A DNA stretch of 9,681 bases from an uncultured Lachnospiraceae bacterium (GTDB lineage: Bacteria; Bacillota; Clostridia; Lachnospirales; Lachnospiraceae): NCBI GenBank assembly GCA_902783295.1, contig CACZQT010000319.1, forward strand, positions 1 through 9,681. The letters run 5' to 3'. Position 1 is the stretch's first letter. Every line of letters starts with the position of its first letter. Below are positions 1 through 6,267 of this stretch, in pieces. The notes under the pieces were generated by a model. The model saw only the letters and a list, made by a program, of their open reading frames with translations. It did no database searches and was not told the DNA's origin. The position numbers were made by a program, and so were the translations under genes.

Positions 1-80
1 TGACCGCAAAGACCGAATACATATTCAACTCCTCTTCTCTCCAGATAGTCGACGATGCCGTCGGAAACTAATCTTTTCAT
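1..80 (-). CDS. Thiamine-pyrophosphate-dependent enzyme, N-terminal fragment (cut by the left edge)
   Basis: Only the first 26 codons lie in the window. The reading frame starts with ATG at 80-78 and begins MKRLVSDGIVDYLE, followed by a GVEYVFGLCG segment. This matches the start of the TPP-binding N-terminal domain of the acetolactate synthase / benzoylformate decarboxylase / sulfoacetaldehyde acetyltransferase superfamily, where a 'G(V)xxVFGxxG' loop follows the first helix. An AAGGAG sequence at about 93-98 lies 12 nt before the ATG, which is somewhat long but usable. The gene follows the CoA-acylating aldehyde dehydrogenase on the same strand after 147 bp, with a probable terminator between them. 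Because TPP enzymes of this group often decarboxylate 2-oxoacids to aldehydes, pairing with an aldehyde dehydrogenase makes sense, but substrate and exact subfamily cannot be read from 26 residues. Confidence 0.72.
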   Translation of the reverse strand, partial: MKRLVSDGIVDYLERRGVEYVFGLCG

Positions 81-164
81 AGGGCGATTTCTCTCCTTAT
101 TTATTTCCTTTAAACAGTGCGCAGGAAGCGCAGCCATTCAAGTGCAGGTTTAATCCCGGCTTCC

Positions 165-206
165 AAAAAAGCGCCGGATAGCCCGCCCGGAGAATCCGGG
201 CAGGCT
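165..206 (-). terminator. Probable rho-independent terminator after the aldehyde dehydrogenase gene
   Basis: Read on the minus strand, an 11-bp GC-rich stem is formed by 206-196 and 190-180 around a 5-nt loop (ATTCT). One pair is U·G on this strand but a C/A mismatch on the plus strand, so the structure favours minus-strand RNA. A run of six U follows at 170-165, about 9 nt after the stem, which is further than ideal. It lies 22 bp past the aldehyde dehydrogenase stop codon. It could reduce read-through into the TPP-enzyme gene or be only a partial terminator. I see no clear promoter between it and the TPP-enzyme start at 80. Confidence 0.5.
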
Positions 207-227
207 CCAGTGAACACGCAGATTCAA

Positions 228-1745
228 TTAGATAGCATCATTGGAGTTGTATGCAGAATACTGCACCTTCTCCATTTCCGGATCATAGAACTCACCGAAC
301 AGTTCCTCATCGGTCTGCCAGTCGGGTGTCTCATATTCACGGGAAACCCAGGTGACGTTCATGTAGTGATGCAGATGCACGTTTTCGGAAGTGGCATTGC
401 CGCCCCAGGTACCGCAGCCGATGGAAGAAGTCATAGGCATACCATTGTTCATGGAACCGGAGTTTGCCTTGGACTGAGGCTGACGAACCATGATACGGCC
501 AACGCGGGCTACCATAGCCAGTCTGTGGATGTGGTCATCATCGAAGGAGAAGATACCAACGGAATGGCCCTTGCCGCCGCACTTGTCATGGATGGTCATG
601 ATAGCGTCGATAGCATTCTGGAACTCGCCGCAGTACTTGTGGACAGCCAGAACGGTGGAAAGCTTTTCACGAGCCCAGATACCGGCTTCGCCGCTCTCAT
701 ACACACCAGTGTTATGGGAAGCGATCAGGAAGCGGGTGCCTTCCGGAACTTCAAAGCCGGCCTTCTTCGCCATATCAATAGCAGACAGAGCAACAGTATC
801 GGACAGTCTGTGGATTTCTTCATCCCACATTGCATGACGCATCTTGTCCTGCTCTTCTTCGGTCATGATGTAGCCGCCAACTTCCTGCAGAGCCTTGAGG
901 GCTTCGTCCCAGATGCTCTCATGGATGATAACGTTGCCGTCTGCGGAGCAGCCGGAACCGAAATCGGAGGTCTTGGAACGCATGGTGTTGTCAGCTGCAT
1001 GATGCAGATCCTGGATAGCGGTTTCGTCCCAGATCATGGTAGCATTGCCGGCGCCTACACCGAAAGCAGGGGTGCCGGAGCTGTAGGAACGACGTACAAC
1101 ACCCTGGCCGCCGGTAGCGATAACCAGGTCGCACTTGGTCATAAGAGCTTCGGAGATGCCCTTGTTGATCTTGCATCCGTTGGTGCCCAGGATCTGGATC
1201 AGATCCAAAGGAGCGCCTACGCGGGCAAGGCCTTCACGCATCAGGTCGATGGTCTTGCGGGAAGTCTTCGCTGTGCGGGGATGCGGGCTGAAGATGATGG
1301 CATTACGAGCCTTCAGGGCATAGATTGCATTGCCGGCAGGCGTCAGGTCGGGGTTGGTAGCCGGGATAACGCAGGCGATAACGCCAACGGGCTTCGCATA
1401 CAGTTCGATCTTTCTTTCGGGCATTTCACCGATCTTGCCGACAGACTTTTCACGCAGGCAGTCACGAAGGATACCACGGATCTTGAAACGCTTGTTTTCA
1501 CGGGAGATGGGATCACCGAAACGGCTCTCCACGATACCCATTTCTACCAGTTCATGGAAGGTCTTGGAATTTGCAACCTTCTGTGCGATAGAGGTGATGG
1601 CGCGGTCAATGTCTTCCTGGCTCCATTTTTCGAATTCCAGCTGTGCTTTGTCGGCACGGGCGAAACAAGCCTCAACGTCATCGATCTGATCCTGCGTCAG
1701 CTTCAGCTCTTCGTAACGCTCGACCATGTTACTCATTCTGCTCAT
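228..1745 (-). CDS. CoA-acylating aldehyde dehydrogenase, sulfoacetaldehyde dehydrogenase (SauS)-like
   Basis: This 505-residue protein is expected to oxidise an aldehyde to its acyl-CoA with NAD(P)+ in the cytoplasm. It has the ALDH-superfamily layout. An N-terminal nucleotide-binding domain carries the oxyanion Asn in IPATNPD (about 127-133) and a TGGQGVVR segment (211-218). A GVGAGNA motif sits at 229-235 and the catalytic Cys is C266 in SGCSADGN. A C-terminal GCGTWGGN motif (443-450) follows. The general-base Glu of hydrolytic ALDHs is not evident, as expected for acylating enzymes. The overall pattern fits the SauS / sulfoacetaldehyde dehydrogenase (acylating) group better than EutE or AdhE, but the true substrate is not determined; related enzymes may use other small aldehydes. 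The first of three nearby Met codons is chosen because AAGGAGG (1755-1761) lies 9 nt upstream. Codon choice is strict (CTG, CGT/CGC, AAC), suggesting high expression. It has its own promoter and a leader hairpin. Confidence 0.85.
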   Translation of the reverse strand: MSRMSNMVERYEELKLTQDQIDDVEACFARADKAQLEFEKWSQEDIDRAITSIAQKVANSKTFHELVEMGIVESRFGDPISRENKRFKIRGILRDCLREKSVGKIGEMPERKIELYAKPVGVIACVIPATNPDLTPAGNAIYALKARNAIIFSPHPRTAKTSRKTIDLMREGLARVGAPLDLIQILGTNGCKINKGISEALMTKCDLVIATGGQGVVRRSYSSGTPAFGVGAGNATMIWDETAIQDLHHAADNTMRSKTSDFGSGCSADGNVIIHESIWDEALKALQEVGGYIMTEEEQDKMRHAMWDEEIHRLSDTVALSAIDMAKKAGFEVPEGTRFLIASHNTGVYESGEAGIWAREKLSTVLAVHKYCGEFQNAIDAIMTIHDKCGGKGHSVGIFSFDDDHIHRLAMVARVGRIMVRQPQSKANSGSMNNGMPMTSSIGCGTWGGNATSENVHLHHYMNVTWVSREYETPDWQTDEELFGEFYDPEMEKVQYSAYNSNDAI

Positions 1746-1760
1746 TGGTAGGTTCCTCCT

Positions 1761-1814
1761 TAAAAATATTTTCCATCCCCACGGATTCCGTGGGGATGGG
1801 TAAATCCCTTTTTA
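1761..1814 (-). promoter_or_regulatory. Long stem-loop in the aldehyde dehydrogenase leader, touching the ribosome binding site
   Basis: A perfect 12-bp inverted repeat (1773-1784 with 1788-1799, 3-nt loop) is flanked by a second pairing, TTTTTA/TAAAAA (1761-1766 with 1809-1814), plus four possible A/U pairs between. Together they form one extended hairpin whose base ends exactly at the AAGGAGG ribosome binding site (1755-1761). Minus-strand RNA would read stem, then AAAAUAUUUUUA, then the ribosome binding site. It could stabilise the mRNA 5' region, act as an attenuator (stem followed by U-rich stretch), or bind a regulator. The pairing is seen directly; the role is inferred. Confidence 0.6.
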
Positions 1815-1865
1815 CAGGAATCCGGAACTGCTTGCCGCAGAATCCAAATCCCTCGTGACGACTTC

Positions 1866-1894
1866 ATCATACACCAGAAATATAGTAAAGTCAA
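1866..1894 (-). promoter_or_regulatory. Sigma-70-type promoter of the aldehyde dehydrogenase gene
   Basis: On the minus strand the -35 box is TTGACT (1894-1889, 5 of 6 consensus) and the -10 box is TATGAT (1871-1866, 5 of 6), separated by exactly 17 bp. Transcription should begin near 1859, giving a leader of roughly 114 nt that contains the 1761-1814 stem-loop. Its existence argues that the dehydrogenase can be transcribed apart from the upstream TIM-barrel gene. Confidence 0.75.
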
Positions 1895-1926
1895 ATGATT
1901 TCCCCCACTTTTCTATACTTCTTTTG

Positions 1927-1943
1927 TATTATACGGTATGATA
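1927..1943. promoter_or_regulatory. Candidate operator palindrome upstream of the aldehyde dehydrogenase promoter
   Basis: TATTATACGGTATGATA is a 17-bp near-perfect palindrome (7 of 8 arm positions match around a central G at 1935), in the gap between the TIM-barrel stop codon and the promoter. It sits 33 bp upstream of the -35 box. GTAT/ATAC half-sites are used by several bacterial regulator families, including some GntR proteins, but no regulator gene is in the window. The sequence also contains a TATAAT on the minus strand without a good -35 box. AT-rich palindromes arise by chance, so this is tentative. Confidence 0.35.
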
Positions 1944-1990
1944 TCGCTATTAAAAAGGGCTAATCATAACGAAACCGTATTTTTCGTCAA

Positions 1991-2830
1991 TCAATCGATA
2001 CCGTTGGCAGCAAAGTAAGCCTTTGCAACTTCCAGGCAGCGGGCAGCATGACCGGCATTGCCGCGTGCCTTGATTTCCTTCAGGTTAGGCAGCTCGATGG
2101 ACAGCGGGATGTTCGGCATAGCCTTTACCATGCCGGCGATATCCATGCAGCCTTCGCCCGGATAGTAACGGGCTTCGCGGGCTGTGTAGAGCATCAGGTC
2201 ATCCTTGATGTTGTCCAGTACGGGATCTCCGTCGGGGCCGGCAGGGCCATCGCACAGATGGATGAAGTTGAAGTACTTCGCAGGAGTACGGGCCAGTTCA
2301 GCAGCTGTTACGCCGGCACGGCCTGCATGCAGGGTATCAACCATGACAAATACATTGTCGCGGCCCAGGCTGTCGATCAGGGTGATGTCTTCCTGCAGGT
2401 TGCGGACGCCAGCCCAGGGCAGGAATTCGATATTGTACTTCAGGCCGTATTCCTTTGCCATATCAGCAATCTTGCCGGCCGTCTCGGTATACCAGGCTTT
2501 GTCACGGGTCCAGATGCTGCCCAGGACATCGGTGCCGCCCAGTTCAGCAGCCTTTTCGAAAGCAGGTTTGTATTCATCGATGGACAGGTCAGGACGCACG
2601 CGGGCCAGTTCGATATCCATCAGAGGCATGTCATACTCTTTCAGGGCAGCCTTCGTGGCTTCGAACAGGGCGGGATCCTTGTCCAGCAGGAATTCCGGCT
2701 CACCGGGAAGGTGCATCGGAATGGTACGCAGGCTGACATAATCATAGCCGGCTTCTTTGGCGATTTTGATCTGATCCATGGGATTTACGCCCGGGATGGT
2801 CAGATACGCAAGGGAAAACTTTCTAGCCAT
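1991..2830 (-). CDS. Xylose-isomerase-like TIM-barrel enzyme (sugar phosphate isomerase/epimerase family)
   Basis: A 279-residue cytoplasmic protein of the AP-endonuclease-2 / xylose isomerase-like superfamily, the usual full length. Likely metal ligands, in the expected order at barrel strand ends, are E135 (NIEFLP), D165 (MVDTLHAG), H191 (FIHLCDG) and E246 (SIELPN); H168 may also contribute. The start fits the first barrel strand (FSLAYLTIPG) and the segment AGYDYVSLR (27-35) the first helix and second strand. The family contains isomerases, epimerases and dehydratases (hydroxypyruvate isomerase, IolE/IolI, 3-dehydroshikimate dehydratase), so the reaction cannot be assigned. AAGGAGG lies 8 nt before the ATG. 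Its 5' end has a strong promoter and a stem-loop. It precedes the SauS-like dehydrogenase on the same strand and shares its strict codon choice, suggesting that the two act in one pathway. Confidence 0.85.
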   Translation of the reverse strand: MARKFSLAYLTIPGVNPMDQIKIAKEAGYDYVSLRTIPMHLPGEPEFLLDKDPALFEATKAALKEYDMPLMDIELARVRPDLSIDEYKPAFEKAAELGGTDVLGSIWTRDKAWYTETAGKIADMAKEYGLKYNIEFLPWAGVRNLQEDITLIDSLGRDNVFVMVDTLHAGRAGVTAAELARTPAKYFNFIHLCDGPAGPDGDPVLDNIKDDLMLYTAREARYYPGEGCMDIAGMVKAMPNIPLSIELPNLKEIKARGNAGHAARCLEVAKAYFAANGID

Positions 2831-2869
2831 AGTGAAATCCTCCTTAACTGACGCTAGAGTGTCGGGTTA

Positions 2870-2911
2870 TTCGGGAAGTCTGACAGCTTATTACCCCCAA
2901 GACTCCCGGAA
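2870..2911 (-). promoter_or_regulatory. Stem-loop at the 5' end of the TIM-barrel mRNA leader
   Basis: The arms 2870-2881 and 2900-2911 pair over about 11 positions with two small bulges around an 18-nt loop. The predicted transcription start (near 2913) is almost at the base of the stem, so the RNA would begin with this hairpin. Such 5'-terminal hairpins can protect mRNA from decay. No U-run follows, so it is not a terminator. Confidence 0.4.
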
Positions 2912-2919
2912 TCTATTCT

Positions 2920-2948
2920 ATTATAGTGATTTTTCATAAGATTGTCTA
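2920..2948 (-). promoter_or_regulatory. Sigma-70-type promoter of the TIM-barrel enzyme gene
   Basis: On the minus strand the -35 box is TAGACA (2948-2943, 5 of 6 consensus) and the -10 box is a perfect TATAAT (2925-2920), with a 17-bp spacer. The start would be near 2913, leaving a leader of about 83 nt before the ATG at 2830. This is the best promoter match in the window and separates the TIM-barrel gene from the amidase gene upstream. Confidence 0.8.
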
Positions 2949-2951
2949 GTA

Positions 2952-2969
2952 GATATTTGTGGATATTTG
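2952..2969 (-). repeat. Two direct repeats in helical phase next to the TIM-barrel promoter
   Basis: The 8-bp sequence CAAATATC (minus strand) occurs twice, at 2969-2962 and 2959-2952, with a 10-bp period, about one helical turn. The nearer copy ends 3 bp from the -35 box. Tandem sites in this position are typical of an activator touching RNA polymerase. The repeat is seen directly; activator binding is inferred. Confidence 0.4.
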
Positions 2970-2994
2970 ACTTTTCTTTTTCTCCGGCAGAGTG

Positions 2995-3978
2995 TCAGGT
3001 TCCGTCTGAAACGGGCTCCTTCTCTACATCCGACAAAAACTTTTCCCAGTCTTCGGGATGGTCCACAAAGTATTTCGGGCAGACTTTCCCCAGAATATCG
3101 TAATGCCGGATTACATCCTCTGCAGATAAAGAATAACGGTCCAGAAGCCATTTTGTCAGTTTTACCAGAGATCGGTAGCATTCCTCGGACAAAGCCCCGC
3201 TCTCATCCGAATGGCAGTATTCGATAGAGATCGTATCCATGTTCCGGCTGTTGGAAGCATACGCTACTTCCCCCAGCGGTACACAGATCAGAATCTTTCC
3301 GTCCGTACCGATCACGAAATGACTGCTGGCTCTCGTCCCGCTGCCTTCTCCCAGGCTTTCGAAATAGTCCCTCATCTGTTCAGCTTCCGTACCCGGACTT
3401 GCTGTATAATGAATTACGATCCCGGTTATGGCATCTGCACTGATTCCGGGCCTGGACCAGGGATTAACAGACAGATAGTCTTCATAAATATATGACGGGA
3501 GAGATTTGTCGATCTGAGGAGCCCTGCGCCTGGCACCGCCGCCCATATGCGTCAGTCCCCATATCACAATGATCAGCACCAGAACAGCGGCCATGCCAGC
3601 TCCGCCCCGGATCAGCCATGTCCTGGGAATTCCCCCTGCCGGAACCAGGCTCTTCAGCCATCCGTTTCCACCGGTTTTCTTCCGAACTGTGCGGGTTTTT
3701 GCTGCAGCAGGACGGCGGACATTTCTCCTCCCTCCTGCTGTACCGGATAACCTGGAAGTATTCTGCGTTTTCTCACGCCTCTGGCGAAGAAGTTCTGCTT
3801 TTCGTTCCTCTATTGTCGACTGGTGTATTTCTTCGCGTTTTACACGGTTTTCTTCCGACACCTTCTGTGCTTCTTCCCTGGCCTGCCGTGCGGGCCGCGT
3901 CGTCATGGAAGGGTTGTTCCAGTCAAATATCAGATGTTCAAAGGACTGTTCGTCCTGTGGATTTTGATTGTCTGCCAT
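2995..3978 (-). CDS. Membrane-anchored zinc amidase (N-acetylmuramoyl-L-alanine amidase, Amidase_2/PGRP fold)
   Basis: A 327-residue protein expected to cleave the amide bond between N-acetylmuramic acid and L-alanine in peptidoglycan. Residues 1-126 are hydrophilic, with a charged, probably coiled-coil stretch (about 33-72) and an Arg/Lys-rich segment (84-101). One hydrophobic membrane segment follows (about 127-144), then the catalytic domain (about 184-315), which should face outward (type II topology). Expected zinc ligands are H190 (VIHYTA), H292 (RHYD) and C300 (GKVCP), with K298 at the position of the catalytic Lys of T7 lysozyme; SSHF (218-221) and SIEY (251-254) are also family motifs. 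There is no cleavable signal peptide. It follows ung by 39 bp and may share its transcript; GAGG lies a few bases before the ATG. Confidence 0.85.
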   Translation of the reverse strand: MADNQNPQDEQSFEHLIFDWNNPSMTTRPARQAREEAQKVSEENRVKREEIHQSTIEERKAELLRQRREKTQNTSRLSGTAGGRRNVRRPAAAKTRTVRKKTGGNGWLKSLVPAGGIPRTWLIRGGAGMAAVLVLIIVIWGLTHMGGGARRRAPQIDKSLPSYIYEDYLSVNPWSRPGISADAITGIVIHYTASPGTEAEQMRDYFESLGEGSGTRASSHFVIGTDGKILICVPLGEVAYASNSRNMDTISIEYCHSDESGALSEECYRSLVKLTKWLLDRYSLSAEDVIRHYDILGKVCPKYFVDHPEDWEKFLSDVEKEPVSDGT

Positions 3979-4017
3979 AATATTCCTCTATATATAAAAC
4001 ACAATCTGTGTGAATAT

Positions 4018-4701
4018 TCATGTAAAAGATCTGTTCTCAATCTGCCAGTCAACAGGACTGACGCCGTGAGCCTGAAGGAACTCATTTGTCCGGCTGAAGT
4101 GACGGCAGCCGAAGAAACCGTTATAAGCAGAAAGCGGACTCGGATGCGCCGCCTTCAGCACCAGATGTTCGGGATTGTTCAGCATGGACGCTTTAGCACC
4201 GGCAGGCCTTCCCCATAAAAGGAAAACCATGGGACGTTTTTGTTCATTGCAGATACGGATAACAGCGTCTGTAAACTGTTCCCATCCCAGACCGCGGTGG
4301 GAATTCGCCTGATGAGCACGGACTGTCAGAACCGTATTCAGAAGAAGCACTCCCTGGTCTGCCCATTTTTCCAGACATCCGTGGTTCGGTATATAACAGC
4401 CGCAGTCATCATGCAGTTCCTGGTAAATATTCTTAAGAGACGGAGGAATCTCTGTCCCCGGCCTTACCGAAAAGCAGAGTCCATGAGCCTGTCCTTCCCC
4501 GTGGTACGGATCCTGCCCCAGAATCACAACCTTGACCCTGGATAAAGGTGTTTTCTCCAAAGCAGCGAACAGATCTGATGCAGGGGGAAATATCTGTCTT
4601 GTCTGGTATTCCTCACGAATTTTCTGATACAGTTCTTTATAATAAGGTTTCCGGAATTCCGGAGCCAGCGGCTCCAGCCAGTCATTTGCAATTGCTGCCA
4701 T
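4018..4701 (-). CDS. ung: Uracil-DNA glycosylase, family 1
   Basis: This enzyme removes uracil from DNA, starting base-excision repair of cytosine deamination or dUTP misincorporation. The 227-residue length is standard. All family-1 motifs are present: the water-activating loop GQDPYHG (62-68, catalytic D64), F77 for stacking on uracil, LLNTVLTV (120-127, N122 contacting uracil), and the DNA-intercalating loop HPSPLSA (186-192, catalytic H186). The start MAAIANDW fits the usual N terminus; an AAAGGG element lies 7 nt upstream. It lies 60 bp after hisF and 39 bp before the amidase gene, with no strong terminator in either gap, so it is probably co-transcribed with hisHF. There is no functional link to histidine synthesis; the placement looks like shared transcription only. 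Confidence 0.97.
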   Translation of the reverse strand: MAAIANDWLEPLAPEFRKPYYKELYQKIREEYQTRQIFPPASDLFAALEKTPLSRVKVVILGQDPYHGEGQAHGLCFSVRPGTEIPPSLKNIYQELHDDCGCYIPNHGCLEKWADQGVLLLNTVLTVRAHQANSHRGLGWEQFTDAVIRICNEQKRPMVFLLWGRPAGAKASMLNNPEHLVLKAAHPSPLSAYNGFFGCRHFSRTNEFLQAHGVSPVDWQIENRSFT

Positions 4702-4761
4702 CTTCCTGCCCTTTCCAGACAGATGTCTCAGCTGTCACTCTGAAGTGAACCATCTTTCCCA

Positions 4762-5526
4762 CTATTGCAGCCGTACAGGAATACCCCGTTCCCTCAGGTA
4801 TTCTTTGACTTCATGGATCTCCAGTTCTTTATAATGAAACAGCGAAGCTGCCAGGGCAGCATCTGCCCCTCCCTTTGTCAGAGCTTCATAAAAATGTTCC
4901 CTGGTACCTGCCCCGCCGGAGGCAATCACCGGAACAGGCACGGCCTGAGAAATCCTGGAAGTTAAATCCAGATCATACCCTGCTTTTGTACCGTCACAGT
5001 CCATACTGGTCAGAAGAATCTCCCCTGCCCCCAGACGCACTGCTTCTTCAGCCCATTCTTCTGCATCCAACCCGGTGTCGACTCGTCCGCCGTTCAAAAA
5101 AACATTCCACCCGCTTCCGTCTGACCGCCGTTTTGCGTCTATGGCAAGCACTACGCACTGGCTTCCGAACTTTTCTGCAGCTTCTTCAATCAGTCCGGGA
5201 TTCCGGATTGCCGCGGAATTCACCGAAATCTTATCAGCTCCTTCACGCAGAATCTGCCGGAAATCTTCAACTGTACGAATACCGCCGCCCACAGTAAACG
5301 GAATAAAGACAGTCTCCGCTACTCTGCGGACCATGTCCAGCACGATATTTCTTGCATCAGAAGAAGCCGTGATATCCAGGAAAACCAGTTCGTCCGCGCC
5401 GGCCGCATCATAAGCAGCAGCTATTTCCACCGGATCCCCGGCATCCCGCAGATTTACGAAATTGACCCCCTTCACGACTCTTCCGCCGTTCACGTCAAGG
5501 CAGGGGATGATTCTTTTGGTAAACAT
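4762..5526 (-). CDS. hisF: Imidazole glycerol phosphate synthase, cyclase subunit
   Basis: HisF takes ammonia from HisH and PRFAR to make imidazole glycerol phosphate and AICAR, linking histidine and purine synthesis. The 254-residue (beta/alpha)8 barrel is complete. The catalytic aspartates are D11 ([10 protein letters not shown]) and D130 (VLAIDAKR). Phosphate-binding glycine loops are seen at VGGGIR (79-84) and ASGGAGT near the C terminus. R5, E46 and K99, which gate the ammonia tunnel in Thermotoga HisF, are present, with E169 as the fourth. A GGAGGA site lies just before the ATG. It follows hisH by 67 bp with no terminator, so the two subunits are probably co-expressed. hisA, which often lies between hisH and hisF, is absent here. 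Confidence 0.97.
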   Translation of the reverse strand: MFTKRIIPCLDVNGGRVVKGVNFVNLRDAGDPVEIAAAYDAAGADELVFLDITASSDARNIVLDMVRRVAETVFIPFTVGGGIRTVEDFRQILREGADKISVNSAAIRNPGLIEEAAEKFGSQCVVLAIDAKRRSDGSGWNVFLNGGRVDTGLDAEEWAEEAVRLGAGEILLTSMDCDGTKAGYDLDLTSRISQAVPVPVIASGGAGTREHFYEALTKGGADAALAASLFHYKELEIHEVKEYLRERGIPVRLQ

Positions 5527-5593
5527 TCGTCCTCCTCCGGTACCGGCTCCCCCGTATTTCAGGCCATACCGTCTTTTTCAGGGTTTTAACAGG

Positions 5594-6202
5594 TTACAGG
5601 GAAATAAAGTTCTTCAGAATGGCAAGGCCTGTGCGGCTGCTTTTTTCCGGATGAAACTGACAGCCGAATACCTGCTCTCTCTCTGCAGCCGCGTCAAATA
5701 CCAGTCCGTATTCTGACTGTGCTGCTACATCTTCCCGCCTGTCTGCCTTCAGATAGTAAGAATGAACGAAATAAACATACGGGTCCTCCGGGAGACCGGC
5801 CAGCAGCCGGCTGTCCGGCCGCACCTTCAGAGAATTCCAGCCCATGTGAGGAATCTTCAGGCCATCCGACGCAGGGAAATGCAGCACCTTTCCCGGAAGG
5901 ATACCCAGTCCGGCTGCCCCGGGACTTTCCTCGCTTTCTTCAAAAAGAAGCTGCATTCCAAGGCAGATGCCCAGCAGGGGTGTCCCTTTCGCGACAGCAT
6001 CCCGGAGAGCATCATCCAGCCCGAAACTGCGGAGCTGCTCCATGGCAAGGCCAAAGGCCCCCACACCGGGAAGAATCAGCTTTTCCGCGCTGCGGACCTT
6101 TTCGGGATCTCTTTCGATTCTGGTTTCTGCCCCAAGAAAAGCAAGTGCCTTTTCCACACTTCTCAGGTTTCCTGCATCATAATCAACGATGGTAATACTC
6201 AC
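5594..6202 (-). CDS. hisH: Imidazole glycerol phosphate synthase, glutamine amidotransferase subunit
   Basis: HisH hydrolyses glutamine and passes ammonia through the HisF barrel. The 202-residue class-I (triad) amidotransferase is full length: nucleophile C80 in GICLGMQLL, H184 and E186 in CQFHPEKS, and the oxyanion-strand motif PGVGAF (45-50). The start MSITIVDYDAGNLRS is the family N terminus. It begins with GTG (6202-6200), not ATG, supported by GGAGG (6210-6214) 7 nt upstream. A promoter and a small stem-loop lie directly before it, so it opens a transcript with hisF and perhaps ung and the amidase. No T-box and no run of His codons is visible in the leader, so histidine control by those routes is not evident. 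Confidence 0.97.
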   Translation of the reverse strand: MSITIVDYDAGNLRSVEKALAFLGAETRIERDPEKVRSAEKLILPGVGAFGLAMEQLRSFGLDDALRDAVAKGTPLLGICLGMQLLFEESEESPGAAGLGILPGKVLHFPASDGLKIPHMGWNSLKVRPDSRLLAGLPEDPYVYFVHSYYLKADRREDVAAQSEYGLVFDAAAEREQVFGCQFHPEKSSRTGLAILKNFISL

Positions 6203-6218
6203 AGTCTTCCCTCCATGG

Positions 6219-6261
6219 GTGCAGGAATACTGCCGGAATTTCAGGCAGAGTCCCGCTGCAC
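6219..6261 (-). promoter_or_regulatory. Two-level stem-loop in the hisH leader
   Basis: An outer pairing GTGCAG/CTGCAC (6256-6261 with 6219-6224) encloses an inner pairing CTGCC/GGCAG (6244-6248 with 6230-6234). The predicted transcription start (about 6261) coincides with the base of the outer stem, and the GGAGG ribosome binding site begins only 4 nt after it. Effects on RNA stability or translation are possible. The stems are short, so this is weak evidence. Confidence 0.35.
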
Positions 6262-6267
6262 TGTTTC

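Noticed and set aside
117..1751. A 544-codon open frame on the plus strand, antisense to the whole aldehyde dehydrogenase gene
   Set aside because: It starts at a GTG without a ribosome binding site, matches no family I recognise, and is explained by the rarity of TTA, CTA and TCA codons in the dehydrogenase.
2048..2851. A 267-codon open frame on the plus strand, antisense to the TIM-barrel gene
   Set aside because: Same cause as the frame opposite the dehydrogenase; the minus-strand protein has clear metal-binding motifs and a strong ribosome binding site.
2856..3001. A 13-bp direct repeat with one mismatch (2856-2868 and 2989-3001) flanking the TIM-barrel promoter
   Set aside because: One copy is inside the amidase 3' end and no element lies between them other than the promoter; too short to claim an insertion or attachment site.
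3999..4011. Short ACACA/TGTGT hairpin followed by U-rich sequence between ung and the amidase gene
   Set aside because: A 5-bp A/U-rich stem with a 3-nt loop is too weak to call a terminator.
5537..5546. Perfect 10-bp palindrome CCGGTACCGG just upstream of the hisF ribosome binding site
   Set aside because: Short and GC-rich, with no promoter nearby; expected by chance and not positioned like an operator.
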